DNA from: Halobacillus halophilus DSM 2266 | Lineage (GTDB): Bacteria > Bacillota > Bacilli > Bacillales > Halobacillaceae | Reading direction: 5' to 3' | Length of the DNA stretch: 64,000 nucleotides | NCBI RefSeq assembly: GCF_000284515.1 | Contig: NC_017668.1 | Location: 4,086,633-4,150,632 of the forward strand | Position numbers and translations under genes: made by a program | Shown here: piece after piece, positions 48,531-57,370 of the stretch | Layout of the letters: each line of letters opens with the position of its first letter | How positions within the stretch are numbered: position 1 is the stretch's first letter | The notes under the pieces: generated by a model | What the model was told of the DNA's origin: nothing | Databases searched by the model: none | Seen by the model: only the letters and a program-made list of their open reading frames with translations

Positions 48531-49640
48531 TCATGATGCTGTATCTTCTGATTTCTGAACTTTAGGTACCTGAATACCAATCTGACAGCCCAGCTTATCG
48601 ATATTTTTCATGGAAACAGCTCCACTGATCATATGTATTCTTTCCTCCATGCCTAACAGTCCATTACCCTTGCGGCCCGAGAACCCTACTCCATTATCCA
48701 ATACTTGAAGAGTAATCTGCTCAGGCTGCTCCTTAAGCGTGATGAAGCATTGAGTAGCACCACTATGACGAATAGCGTTCGTTACACACTCTCTAAGACT
48801 GTAGGCGAGGATATTCTCATAAAGCTGGTTCAGCCCACCCATTTGTTCGGGAGTTTCTACATATGCCTCTATGCCAGCCTGACGTAGAAGCTTGTTGGAC
48901 ACGTTAAGTTCTTCTTCCAAATTCAGCTGCTTTAAATCCGATACGATTTCGCGGATTTGATTTAAAACCGTGCGGGAAATATGGTTAATTTCCTTGATCT
49001 CCTGCTCCGTTTTCTCGACGTTTTTATGTAACATACGTCCGGCAATGTCACTTTTCAATGTAATCATAGACAAAGTCTGGCCTACCGTATCGTGTAAATC
49101 CCTGGCAATTCGTTCGCGCTCCTGCTGCTTGACCAGCTCTTCAATACGCTCATTCGCTCTGTCTAATTCTTTTTTAGTATTGGCCCACTTTATCTCATAC
49201 CGGGTGAGCAAGGGGATTACGACCAGCATAATAACGGCAGCAAAAATATAAGAAAAACCGATCTCCCGTATCGCCAGGCGATCCAGGAGAAAAATCTCCC
49301 CGATTAAACCTAATTGTAAAACATAAAGCAAGCTGAAATGCAGCCGGTTTCGGACAAAACCTAGCATATTGGCTGTATATAAAGCCGTGTACAGAAGCCC
49401 TTCATGATAATAGTAAATCATCCAGGCAAGAATTCCTGTCATTATGATGATATGAAAAACGGCACGGGATGGATGCCAATAAATATCTCTGTATAAGTAT
49501 ATAAAAATGAACAAGCCTAAGAGACCAATACTTCCTTCTAAGCCTCCCATTCCTAAGAAATAAATCAAAGGGAAACTCAAATAGATAGACCACAGCAAAG
49601 GAAGATTTCCATATTTCCTGGGAAATAACTGAAGATTCAT
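48531..49640 (-). CDS. DesK/NarX-type sensor histidine kinase
   Basis: 369 residues from the ATG preceded by AGAAGGAGTGA; the frame is open further upstream but reads antisense-like sequence of the permease gene. About five membrane helices (1-150) without a large outside domain, a coiled-coil linker, HisKA_3 box QERERIARDLHDTVGQTLSM with the phospho-His, and HATPase (CVTNAIRHSGA, GNGLLGMEERI). Such intramembrane-sensing kinases respond to membrane-active antibiotics or lipid state. Confidence 0.92.
   Translation of the reverse strand: MNLQLFPRKYGNLPLLWSIYLSFPLIYFLGMGGLEGSIGLLGLFIFIYLYRDIYWHPSRAVFHIIIMTGILAWMIYYYHEGLLYTALYTANMLGFVRNRLHFSLLYVLQLGLIGEIFLLDRLAIREIGFSYIFAAVIMLVVIPLLTRYEIKWANTKKELDRANERIEELVKQQERERIARDLHDTVGQTLSMITLKSDIAGRMLHKNVEKTEQEIKEINHISRTVLNQIREIVSDLKQLNLEEELNVSNKLLRQAGIEAYVETPEQMGGLNQLYENILAYSLRECVTNAIRHSGATQCFITLKEQPEQITLQVLDNGVGFSGRKGNGLLGMEERIHMISGAVSMKNIDKLGCQIGIQVPKVQKSEDTAS
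49613..49626. promoter_or_regulatory. Candidate Noc-binding site (inside kinase gene)
   Basis: ATTTCCTGGGAAAT differs from the Noc consensus palindrome ATTTCCCGGGAAAT at one base. Confidence 0.5.
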
Positions 49641-49645
49641 ATCTG

Positions 49646-50386
49646 TCACTCCTTCTGAAGATAGCGGTGAGTTAACAAGGAACCACTTAAAAATAAGACA
49701 AAATACAAGATCAGTAACCCTATCGTTGCTAAAGAAATGTGCTCTCCTGCTAATAGTGTCCAGGCTCCCTGGGCATACAAATGGCCCGGTGTCCATTCTC
49801 CGATGACTTGCATAAGAGATGGCATTTGGTTTATCGGCATCCACAGACCGCCCATAAGCGCGAGTCCTAAGGTAGTCAGATTAGCAAAGCCCGCAGCCGT
49901 TTCCGTCGTTTTAAATACCGACACCCATGTTCCAAGAGCCAGGAAAGGGATAATCGCCCCCCACACCCATGCGCCTACCTTCACCCACGATAACAGGCTG
50001 AGCTCAATATTTTTCCAATTTGCAGCTACGGCAAATAATAAGACAATAATTAGCCCATTAAGAACCATTAGAGACAAAAATCGTGCCATAAAGTACTCCC
50101 AGCGCTTAATAGGCAGCGATTGAAGCCACTTCATCCAGGGCTGAAGCCGATCGTGGAGAAGCTGAATTCCCATAGTAGTAACTGATGAACTCATTAAACT
50201 GAAACAGGTCATTGATATCAAAAAATAAGCCTTCCACTCCGTACCTTCAATCGTCGTACTGCCGCCTATAGACGAAGTATATATGGCATAGAAAGCAAAG
50301 GGCATAATGATGGAAAAAACGACAAAGTATTTATTGCGGAACATACGCAATAATTCGATCTTAGTAGTTTTATACAACGTCTTCAT
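49646..50386 (-). CDS. ABC-2 type transporter permease
   Basis: 246 residues with six membrane helices (about 20-40, 50-70, 100-122, 135-155, 165-185, 220-240), typical ABC-2 exporter fold. It overlaps the ATPase gene by 17 bp, so the pair is coupled, and precedes the kinase gene by 5 bp. Probably exports or extracts a membrane-active compound. Confidence 0.9.
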   Translation of the reverse strand: MKTLYKTTKIELLRMFRNKYFVVFSIIMPFAFYAIYTSSIGGSTTIEGTEWKAYFLISMTCFSLMSSSVTTMGIQLLHDRLQPWMKWLQSLPIKRWEYFMARFLSLMVLNGLIIVLLFAVAANWKNIELSLLSWVKVGAWVWGAIIPFLALGTWVSVFKTTETAAGFANLTTLGLALMGGLWMPINQMPSLMQVIGEWTPGHLYAQGAWTLLAGEHISLATIGLLILYFVLFLSGSLLTHRYLQKE

Positions 50387-51239
50387 TGTAATCTCCTCCC
50401 TTGCTGGTCATTTCTTCAAAATATTCCTCCATCGAACGTTTATCGATGGATAAATCCGAAAAGGATATCTCTTTTTCGACCAACCACCTGACCCATTGAT
50501 CCGTATTTTCCGTTTGGAGCTCCCACCTTTTCCATATTAGGTTCCAGTTAAAACCTGCTGCTTTTAGGATAGGATCCGAGTCATTCGTTTCCGTTGTAAA
50601 ACGTAGCCATTTTTTATAACTCTCTATGTTCTCAACCGATTCGTTTGTGATAAGGTGTCCTTTTTCTAATAGCAGGACGCGGTCCCCTAATAAGGAAGCT
50701 TCATTTAAAAGATGGGTAGTCATCAAAATCGTCATTCCATGATCCTTTAGCTTCTGGATTTGATGATAGACGTGCTTTCTTGCTGATACATCCATACCTG
50801 CTGTCGGTTCATCCATAATTAGGAGTTTAGGACGACCAATTAAAGCCAAGGCAAAAATCATTTTTCGCTTCTGACCAATACTTAGCTGCTCCGTTTTGAC
50901 GGATTCTTTCTCTTCTAGTCCAGAAAGGGCAAGAGCTTCTGAATAGCTTATAGGGTTTGGATAGAGACCTCTTGTAAATTGAATTAATTCTTTAATTGTA
51001 ACTCGATCCATTAAAGAAGCATCCTGCAGCACAAATCCCACTTGCGTTTGAGGATCTTTCCACTCAATATTCCCTGCGTCCGCTTGATAATGGCCCATAA
51101 TCAACCGCAGTAACGAAGTTTTACCGGCCCCGTTCGGTCCAAATAAGAGAATACTTTCCCCTGGTTCTAAAGAAAAAGATACGTCATTCAGGATTCGGTG
51201 CTTTTTGAAATGTTTAGAAACATGGTTAATACGAAGCAT
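50370..51239 (-). CDS. ABC transporter ATP-binding protein
   Basis: 289 residues from the ATG; an in-frame GTG three codons upstream is too near the AAGG site. Walker A LLFGPNGAGKTSLL, Q-loop, signature LSIGQKRKMIFALAL, Walker B LLIMDEPTAGMD and His-switch TTHLL are complete. The C-terminal 75 residues form an accessory domain. First gene of the ATPase-permease-kinase-regulator operon. Confidence 0.93.
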   Translation of the reverse strand: MLRINHVSKHFKKHRILNDVSFSLEPGESILLFGPNGAGKTSLLRLIMGHYQADAGNIEWKDPQTQVGFVLQDASLMDRVTIKELIQFTRGLYPNPISYSEALALSGLEEKESVKTEQLSIGQKRKMIFALALIGRPKLLIMDEPTAGMDVSARKHVYHQIQKLKDHGMTILMTTHLLNEASLLGDRVLLLEKGHLITNESVENIESYKKWLRFTTETNDSDPILKAAGFNWNLIWKRWELQTENTDQWVRWLVEKEISFSDLSIDKRSMEEYFEEMTSKGGDYNEDVV

Positions 51240-51303
51240 CTTTACCACACCTTTTAAGAAGTTACTTTCATTCTAATCTTGAATAATGTAATGGGGTAGA
51301 AAG

Positions 51304-51334
51304 GTTTGTCATCAATTCAAATGACAATTGTCAT
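51304..51334. promoter_or_regulatory. Palindromic operator-like sequence upstream of the ABC/two-component operon
   Basis: ATGACAATTGTCAT at 51321-51334 is a perfect 14 bp palindrome, and TTGTCAT at 51306-51312 repeats its half-site, 70-95 bp before the ATPase start. This is the kind of site bound by NarL-type regulators, so autoregulation is plausible but untested. Confidence 0.45.
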
Positions 51335-51373
51335 AAAAAAAACAACTGATGACTACAGATCACCAGCTGTTTC
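51335..51373 (-). terminator. Terminator of the GNAT gene
   Basis: Minus strand AACAGCTGGTG, a nine-base loop and CATCAGTTGTT (wobble pairs) followed by T-run. Confidence 0.8.
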
Positions 51374-51392
51374 TATTTTGTATGTAAGCTTT

Positions 51393-51929
51393 TCATGAAT
51401 GATATTCTTCAGCAATCATGCCATAAACATCAATATCCTTGTATTCACCCCTGTGGTAGATATCGTGTTTCAATGTCCCCTCATAACTCAGTCCAGCCTT
51501 TTGCATGACCCTGGTAGAAGCTGGGTTTTCACTCATGGCTGCAGACCACACTCTTTGTAAATTCAAGGTTTCAAAACCATACTCAACCATTCGAACTGCC
51601 GCTTCCGAGGCATATCCCTTTCCCCAGTAAGGCTTTCCAACCCAATAAGCAAGCTCGCCTTTCTGATGTTTATGATCTACTCGCAGCGTCATCGTGCCTA
51701 CCAGCTCATTTGTTGATTTCAATACCATAGCCATAGGATAAGCTTTTCCTTCCTTGATCCATTCTTCATGAGTACGTATCCAGTTTTGGGCATCTTCCAA
51801 GGTATATGGATGAGGAACGAAGGTAGTAGCTGCCACGGCTTTGTCACCTGCAAGCTCTGTCACTCGCTCTGCTTGAGATACCTCATACGGTTGTAAATTC
51901 AGACGTTCGGTGGTTAATGGCCAATTCAT
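51393..51929 (-). CDS. GNAT acetyltransferase, RimJ/RimL-like
   Basis: 178 residues. LVGTMTLRVDHKHQKGELAYWVGKPYWGKGYASEAAVRMVEYGFE contains the acetyl-CoA binding V/G-x-x-x-G-x-G/A region, and LQRVWSAAMSENPASTRVMQKAGLSYEG the second GNAT motif. Acetylates a small molecule or an N-terminal amine; target unknown. Confidence 0.9.
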   Translation of the reverse strand: MNWPLTTERLNLQPYEVSQAERVTELAGDKAVAATTFVPHPYTLEDAQNWIRTHEEWIKEGKAYPMAMVLKSTNELVGTMTLRVDHKHQKGELAYWVGKPYWGKGYASEAAVRMVEYGFETLNLQRVWSAAMSENPASTRVMQKAGLSYEGTLKHDIYHRGEYKDIDVYGMIAEEYHS

Positions 51930-51994
51930 AGTAAAAAACCCCTTTTTAATTTATATCATAGTATTAATTATTTCAGATAAGATCCCGATACTTG

Positions 51995-52270
51995 AAGAAC
52001 CCGTTTCGAACTATCTGTAGATGTTTAGGATCGGTGGAGTAGGTCTCGCCGTTTCCTTCGCCAACCTGACGATATCTAGTGAACGGACTATCTATTTGTA
52101 GGAAGAGGAACAGCCCTGAAACTTTAAAGGATGCTTAAATAGCAGCGGATTCCACCTAGAGATGCCATAAATTTTACATGGTCATAAGAGTTTGGCCATA
52201 AGCAAGCGCTATTCTGATGTGATTTTGAGGCTCAGATATGGCGAAGTCCGGAGGGGGACGATGAAGACTC
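51995..52270. repeat. Repeat R5 (degenerate R-family copy)
   Basis: Left end AAGAACCCGTTTCGAAC is a mutated R-family terminus. Only the outer edges of arm 2 (GTCTCGCCGTTTCCTTCGCC, 52047-52066) and arm 1 (GTCCGGAGGGGGACGATGAA, 52245-52264) remain; the right end of the element has been replaced by element S. Confidence 0.7.
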
Positions 52271-52280
52271 CTAGGTTAAA

Positions 52281-52612
52281 AGCGGAAGCACCTTGGTCAG
52301 CGTCGTATGGACTGGACATAGGAAGTTCGACTAAGATCGCCACGTCGTGTGGCAACGTCGAACGACCCTGCGTCATGCAGGGCCAAATGTGGAGGTGCCT
52401 TGTCCAGCCTCGACAAGCTTAAGAACGACCATGAAAGGAAGGGCTCTTCTTCCTATCATGGTTGGACTTAAGACCTCGAGAGGCTAGGCACCGAAACTAG
52501 CCTTGAGCTGGCGGAGATAAAGAAAACACGAAGAGCGGAGCGATATGTTGCCTTATCGTACAGAAGTGAGGGAAGTCTCACTAGACGCTAGGTGCTGGAG
52601 CTGGATAGCAAT
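52281..52612. repeat. Element S: multi-hairpin non-coding element
   Basis: About 330 bp with successive stems: GTTCGAC/GTCGAAC enclosing GCCAC/GTGGC, CCCTGC/GCAGGG, ACCATGA-aa-GGAAG/CTTCC-ta-TCATGGT (52429-52463), GGCTAG/CTAGCC (52492-52502 region), GTGAG/CTCAC (52566-52581). No open frame codes a recognisable protein. It includes a 60 bp module also found in R6. Nature unknown: a structured RNA gene or a non-autonomous mobile element are both possible. The stretch 51930-52772 holds only R5, S and the A/T-rich splA upstream region. Confidence 0.6.
52325..52384. repeat. Hairpin module I2 (60 bp) in element S
   Basis: Identical at 57 of 60 positions to 61438-61497 in R6. The two outer differences lie in hairpin loops and none breaks a stem pair. 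Confidence 0.8.
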
Positions 52613-52772
52613 CCATGTCGTTTATGTTCTGATATTTGATTAAATCGAATCTTCCACAATCCGGCTCTTTAGTGTAAGAACTCTTTTATTAAAATCGAAA
52701 ATAAAGCATTTGTCTAATAAAATTCAGGTTTTGTGGAAAAATGAACACAAACTATGGAAAGCAGGTGTGGTT

Positions 52773-53036
52773 ATGGAATTTCAACAACCCAACTATCGTG
52801 CGGGAGATATTGTTTATGTTATCTATCGCAACCCGCATACGTATGATGTGGCCAATGTACAGGAAGCAGCCGTCGTGAAAGATCCAGAAAATCCAGGTGA
52901 TTTAGCCCTTTTTCTATATGAAACGTATTTCCCGCTGGATTCTGAAATAGCTGTCTATGCCTCACAAGGTGAAGCTGAACGCGCCTATCACGATACATTT
53001 GGCGGCGGGATTGAACCGGAGGGACTGCAGTGGTAA
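52773..53036 (+). CDS. splA: SplA, regulator of spore photoproduct lyase
   Basis: 87 residues from the ATG after AGGTG; an upstream ATG in the same frame at 52710 lies in A/T-rich non-coding DNA. GDIVYVIYRNPHTYDVANVQEAAVV and LALFLYETYFPL match Bacillus SplA, which dampens splB expression in the forespore. It overlaps splB by 7 bp. Confidence 0.92.
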   Translation: MEFQQPNYRAGDIVYVIYRNPHTYDVANVQEAAVVKDPENPGDLALFLYETYFPLDSEIAVYASQGEAERAYHDTFGGGIEPEGLQW

Positions 53037-54058
53037 AGCCATTTGTACCCGAACTCGTTTACATCGAACCCGGAGCACTCAAATACCCGCTAGGTAAAGA
53101 GCTGAAAGAAAAATTTGAAGGTATGGGTATTGAAATTCGCGAGACCACATCCCATAACCAGGTCCGCAATTTACCAGGAGAAAATGATTTTCAGAAATAC
53201 CGGATGGCGAAATCCACACTGGTGGTCGGTGTGAGAAAAACATTGAAATTCGACACCTCCAAACCTTCTGCAGAGTATGCCATTCCCTTTGCGACAGGGT
53301 GCATGGGCCACTGCCATTATTGCTACTTACAAACGACCATGGGCAGTAAACCTTATATCCGCACCTATGTAAATATCGAAGAGGTGTTTGAAGCGGCGGA
53401 AGCCTATATGAAAGAGCGGGCGCCGGAAGAAACAAGGTTTGAAGCTTCCTGTACCTCTGATATCGTTGGCGTCGATCACCTCACCCACACTTTAAAACGG
53501 GCGATCGAATATTTTGGTCAGTCTGAGCATGGGCGCTTACGGTTTGTAACCAAATTCGCACACGTCGATCACTTGCTTGATGCGAAACACAATGGCCGTA
53601 CACGTTTCCGGTTCAGTATGAATGCCGATTACGTAATCAAATACTTGGAGCCGGGTACCTCTCGTCTGGATGATCGAATTGAAGCAGCCGTAAAAGTAGC
53701 GGAAGCTGGTTATCCTTTAGGATTTATCATTGCCCCTATTTATCTGTACGAGGATTGGAAAGAAGGCTATCGAATTTTGTTTGAGAAGCTGTATGATAAG
53801 CTTCCGGAACAAGCAACAAAAGATCTTACCTTCGAACTGATTCAACATCGTTTTACCAAGCCGGCAAAACGCGTCATTCAGAAGAATTATCCGATGACCA
53901 AGCTTGAAATGGACGAAGAAAAGCGAAAATATAAATGGGGCCGTTATGGAATCGGAAAATATGTTTACCAAAAAGATGAACAAAAAGAAATGCAGGAGGT
54001 ACTAGGCGGATATATTGAGCAGTACTTTCCTGAAGCCAGATTAGAATACTTCACCTGA
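53030..54058 (+). CDS. splB: Spore photoproduct lyase (radical SAM)
   Basis: 342 residues. Radical-SAM cluster motif CMGHCHYC (CxxxCxxC) and the conserved H-donor cysteine in EASCTSDIVG are present. It directly reverses the 5-thyminyl-5,6-dihydrothymine lesion formed in UV-exposed spores at germination. GTG start overlapping splA. Strong evidence for an endospore former. Confidence 0.97.
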   Translation: MVKPFVPELVYIEPGALKYPLGKELKEKFEGMGIEIRETTSHNQVRNLPGENDFQKYRMAKSTLVVGVRKTLKFDTSKPSAEYAIPFATGCMGHCHYCYLQTTMGSKPYIRTYVNIEEVFEAAEAYMKERAPEETRFEASCTSDIVGVDHLTHTLKRAIEYFGQSEHGRLRFVTKFAHVDHLLDAKHNGRTRFRFSMNADYVIKYLEPGTSRLDDRIEAAVKVAEAGYPLGFIIAPIYLYEDWKEGYRILFEKLYDKLPEQATKDLTFELIQHRFTKPAKRVIQKNYPMTKLEMDEEKRKYKWGRYGIGKYVYQKDEQKEMQEVLGGYIEQYFPEARLEYFT

Positions 54059-54247
54059 TTCTTGACCCTGCCCACTCTCCAGCATTCTGTCCAATCGACA
54101 GAAAACGATAAAAGAGTTGATGATGATTCCATACAAGCATTTTTCTATAGAAAGTGTAAGAACTCCTTTCTTTTGTTTACCTTTTTCCTAATTGTGGAAT
54201 GAGGATATTACGATATTATAGTGATAAAGCAAAAGGAGGATTTCAAT

Positions 54248-55117
54248 ATGGATCGTTCACAAAAGCAAACGCAAGGTCAGCCTAAACAGGAACAGGAAAA
54301 ACAACCTGGAGTGGAAGGTCAATTAGACCCTCAGCCGCTTCAAGCAGATGAAGACTATCAAAGCGGAAATAAATTAGTCGGCAAAGTAGCTCTAATCACA
54401 GGAGGAGACAGCGGAATCGGTCGTTCGGTAGCCATTGGCTATGCCAAAGAAGGCGCAGACGTTGCGATATCCTACCTCGAAGAACATGAAGATGCGGAAT
54501 ATACTAAGAAACAAATAGAAGAGCAGGGTCGCCGCGCTATTCTAATTCCTGGTGATGTAGGAGAAGAATCCGTTTGTAAGGACGCTGTTGAACGTACAGT
54601 CAATGAACTGGGTCAGCTCGACATTCTAGTAAATAATGCAGCTGAACAGCATCCAACCGATGATTTAATGAATATTACGGCAGAGCAATGGGAAAGCACA
54701 TTCAAAACGAATATCCATTCCATTTTCTATATGACAAAAGCAGCGATTCCTCACTTGAAAAAAGGAAGCTCTATTATCAATACTGCTTCCATTAACCCTT
54801 ATACCGGGAATGCGCAGCTTGTCGATTATACCGCAACGAAAGGCGCTGTAGTAGCCTTTACACGTTCCATGGCCAAACAGCTCGTCGATAAAGGAATCCG
54901 CGTAAATGGAGTGGCTCCTGGCCCGATCTGGACCCCATTAATTCCTTCTACCTTTGGAGAAGACAAAGTGGAACAGTTTGGTACCAACACACCAATGGGC
55001 CGTCCTGGTCAGCCAGTAGAGCACGTAGGAAGTTATGTGTTGCTTGCTTCCGATGACTCCACGTACATGACTGGCCAGTTTATCCACATCAATGGCGGAC
55101 TGTACACTTCCAGCTAA
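54248..55117 (+). CDS. Short-chain dehydrogenase/reductase (general stress type)
   Basis: 289 residues from the ATG after AAAGGAGG. A Gln/Lys-rich hydrophilic N-terminus of 45 residues precedes the Rossmann domain: ALITGGDSGIGRSVAIGYA, NNAA, catalytic Ser (TASIN), Tyr-x-x-x-Lys in YTATKGAV and RVNGVAPGPIWTPL. This long-headed subgroup resembles Bacillus stress-induced SDRs (YhxC/GS39 type). Substrate unknown. Confidence 0.9.
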   Translation: MDRSQKQTQGQPKQEQEKQPGVEGQLDPQPLQADEDYQSGNKLVGKVALITGGDSGIGRSVAIGYAKEGADVAISYLEEHEDAEYTKKQIEEQGRRAILIPGDVGEESVCKDAVERTVNELGQLDILVNNAAEQHPTDDLMNITAEQWESTFKTNIHSIFYMTKAAIPHLKKGSSIINTASINPYTGNAQLVDYTATKGAVVAFTRSMAKQLVDKGIRVNGVAPGPIWTPLIPSTFGEDKVEQFGTNTPMGRPGQPVEHVGSYVLLASDDSTYMTGQFIHINGGLYTSS

Positions 55118-55184
55118 AGCGTTATTTCTTGCCAAAAGCTCTCTTCTTTTACACAATAAATAGAAGAAGAGAGGAGAACTATAT

Positions 55185-56024
55185 ATGCCAGAAGGTCCAG
55201 AAATAAGAAGGGCGGCTGATCACGTGGAAAAAGCGTTGACCGGCCGCCCTGTGCTTGAGATATCTTTTGCGTTTGAACAGCTTCAGGATTATCAAGACAT
55301 GTTTCAAGGAGCTATGATTAAGCGGGTTGAAACCCGTGGAAAGGCCATGCTGATCCGATTCGATCAAGGCTTAACCATCTATTCTCATAATCAGTTATAC
55401 GGAAAATGGTACGTCCGAAACGCCTATAATTATCCGAAGACCAACCGTCAGCTAAGGCTTGCCATTCATAACAAAAAGAAATCAGCGCTGCTTTACAGTG
55501 CATCTGACATTGAGGTGTTAAAGGATGAGGAAGTAGAAGAACATCCTTTTATAGCCAAAGTCGGTCCAGACCTTTTAAATGAATCCGTTACGCCTGAAGA
55601 GCTGGTAGAGCGATTTAAAGATAAAAGGTTCCGTAGAAGAAAATGGAGTTCATTACTATTAGATCAGGCTTTTATCGCTGGAGTCGGGAATTATCTGCGG
55701 AGTGAAATTTTGTTTTGTGCGAACATTCATCCTGAAATCAAACCGGATGATTGCACAGAAGAACAGCTTAGAAAAGCAGCCGATGCCTGTATAGAACTCA
55801 TGTGGCGTTCTTATGAGAATAAAGGAATTACGAATGATCTTGAACTTGCTCACCGTTTAAAATCGGAGGGAGCAAAGCGATATCAATATCGGCATTGGGT
55901 GTTTAATCGCGAAGGGCAGCCATGCCGCATAGATGGAACAGAAATCATTAAATACAAGACAGCTTCCAGACGGTGTTATTACTGTCCAACCTGTCAGGCT
56001 AAGACCTCCAGCTCCGGGAAATAA
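55185..56024 (+). CDS. nei: Endonuclease VIII (Nei-type DNA glycosylase)
   Basis: 279 residues. N-terminal MPEGPEIRRAAD (catalytic Pro1-Glu2), HNQLYGKW, helix-two-turn-helix QAFIAGVGNYLRSEILF and a C-terminal zinc finger with RRCYYCPTCQ. It excises oxidised pyrimidines and nicks the strand. Lies after splAB and the SDR gene, so this stretch is rich in DNA-damage and stress functions. Confidence 0.92.
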   Translation: MPEGPEIRRAADHVEKALTGRPVLEISFAFEQLQDYQDMFQGAMIKRVETRGKAMLIRFDQGLTIYSHNQLYGKWYVRNAYNYPKTNRQLRLAIHNKKKSALLYSASDIEVLKDEEVEEHPFIAKVGPDLLNESVTPEELVERFKDKRFRRRKWSSLLLDQAFIAGVGNYLRSEILFCANIHPEIKPDDCTEEQLRKAADACIELMWRSYENKGITNDLELAHRLKSEGAKRYQYRHWVFNREGQPCRIDGTEIIKYKTASRRCYYCPTCQAKTSSSGK

Positions 56025-56043
56025 GGAGCAGGGGGTCTTTGTT
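56001..56043 (+). terminator. Terminator overlapping the end of nei
   Basis: AAGACCTCC-AGCTCC pairs with GGAGC-AGGGGGTCTT, then a short T-run. Confidence 0.6.
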
Positions 56044-56049
56044 AAGTCT

Positions 56050-56541
56050 CTAGGTGAAGAAAACATGCTCGGCGTGAATGTTTTCTTCAAGTCTGAGAAT
56101 ACCAAACGAGTAATAAGGCATTTTCCGTTTATCTGTGACAGACCCTGGATTAAATAACATCACTTTGTTCATGTAGCGGGTCAGAGGCAGATGAGAATGA
56201 CCAAAAATAATGAGATCCACTTCCTCACCTTTAAATCCTTCGACCGCCCTTTTCTCCGTCGTTTTTTTCTCTCCATGACCGTGAATCAGACCAATTCGAA
56301 AACCATTCAGCTCAATCGTCTGCTTATAAGGAAAAACAGATTGAATGTCTTCCCCATCTACGTTTCCATAAACACCGTACAAGGGTGGTCCATACTTTTT
56401 CAGCTCTTCAACCACTTCCTTCGAATGCCAGTCTCCAGTATGGATAATGGCGTCAGCTGAAGGCAGTTCCTCAACTAACCTCTCCGGTAGAGACTTCCCC
56501 TTTTTAGGCATATGAGTGTCTGATAGTACAACAATTTTCAT
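56050..56541 (-). CDS. YfcE/MJ0936-type metallophosphodiesterase
   Basis: 163 residues from the second of two adjacent ATGs, with GGGGGA eight bases before. Calcineurin-like motifs VVLSDTHMP, IIHTGDWHS, YGNVDGE, GLIHGHGEK and IFGHSHLP are all present. It hydrolyses phosphodiesters; physiological substrate unknown. Convergent with nei and downstream of rsmG but not normally part of that cluster. Confidence 0.9.
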   Translation of the reverse strand: MKIVVLSDTHMPKKGKSLPERLVEELPSADAIIHTGDWHSKEVVEELKKYGPPLYGVYGNVDGEDIQSVFPYKQTIELNGFRIGLIHGHGEKKTTEKRAVEGFKGEEVDLIIFGHSHLPLTRYMNKVMLFNPGSVTDKRKMPYYSFGILRLEENIHAEHVFFT

Positions 56542-56593
56542 CATGGCGTCCCCCTTCTTCTTTACTTCTACCCTCTTAATAAAACCATGAGAC

Positions 56594-56634
56594 AAAAAAT
56601 CCCCCTTCGGCTCCTTAGAGCGTAAGGGGGATTC
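56594..56634 (-). terminator. Terminator of rsmG
   Basis: Minus strand AATCCCCCTTACGCTC-TAA-GGAGCCGAAGGGGGATT then T5. Confidence 0.9.
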
Positions 56635-56636
56635 GA

Positions 56637-57353
56637 TTACTGAATCGGTGCTTTATTTGGTGTACCCGCTTTACGCGGATATTTCTTAGGTGTTTTCCGG
56701 CGCTTTTCGATAATCGCAATATTTCTTTCACTATCCTCTTCAGGAAGGGTGAACGTATGCACGTTTTCCACCTCTCCTCCGACTGTTTGGATAGCAAGCG
56801 CTGCATCTTCCATTTCATCGGCCAGGTTAGGTCCTTTCATAGCCATGAAATGCCCGCCTTTAGCGGTTAAAGGCAGACATAATTCACTCAGTACGGACAT
56901 TCGAGCAACAGCTCGAGCCATGACAAGATCATAACCTTCTCGGAATTTCGCGTTTTTACCAAAGTTTTCGGCACGATCATGGTAAAAAGCCACGTCATCC
57001 AACCCTAATTCGTGGGCTAAGTGATTCAAAAATGTGATTCGTTTCTTTAATGAATCGACAATCGTCACTTTCAAGTGCGGGAACACAATTTTAAGCGGCA
57101 GACTTGGAAATCCTGCTCCGGCTCCGACATCACAAATTCGTAAGGGCTTGGTAAAATCATAATAAAACGAAGCGGTCAAAGAGTCATAGAAGTGTTTAAG
57201 ATAGACACCTTCCTTGTCCGTAATCGCTGTGAGATTCATTTTTTCATTCCATTCTACAAGGATTTCGAAGTACTTGTGGAACTGTTGCTGCTGCTGTTCG
57301 CTTAATTCAATACCCTGGTTCTTAAGCGATTCGAGAAAGGTGTTGATATCCAT
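56637..57353 (-). CDS. rsmG: 16S rRNA (guanine-527-N7)-methyltransferase
   Basis: 238 residues. SAM-binding motif [35 protein letters not shown] and the [14 protein letters not shown] segment define RsmG (GidB). Methylates G527 of 16S rRNA; loss gives low-level streptomycin resistance. 17 bp after mnmG, same operon. Confidence 0.97.
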   Translation of the reverse strand: MDINTFLESLKNQGIELSEQQQQQFHKYFEILVEWNEKMNLTAITDKEGVYLKHFYDSLTASFYYDFTKPLRICDVGAGAGFPSLPLKIVFPHLKVTIVDSLKKRITFLNHLAHELGLDDVAFYHDRAENFGKNAKFREGYDLVMARAVARMSVLSELCLPLTAKGGHFMAMKGPNLADEMEDAALAIQTVGGEVENVHTFTLPEEDSERNIAIIEKRRKTPKKYPRKAGTPNKAPIQ

Positions 57354-57370
57354 GCTTCCATCCTTTCGTT

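Noticed and set aside
52192..52422. 76-codon frame in R5/element S
   Set aside because: Crosses the junction of two repeats and codes for nothing recognisable.
52281..52612. Element S as a group II intron or a known guide RNA of an IscB/TnpB element
   Set aside because: I could not find a domain V-like hairpin, a reverse transcriptase or any nuclease gene beside it, so naming a class would be a guess.
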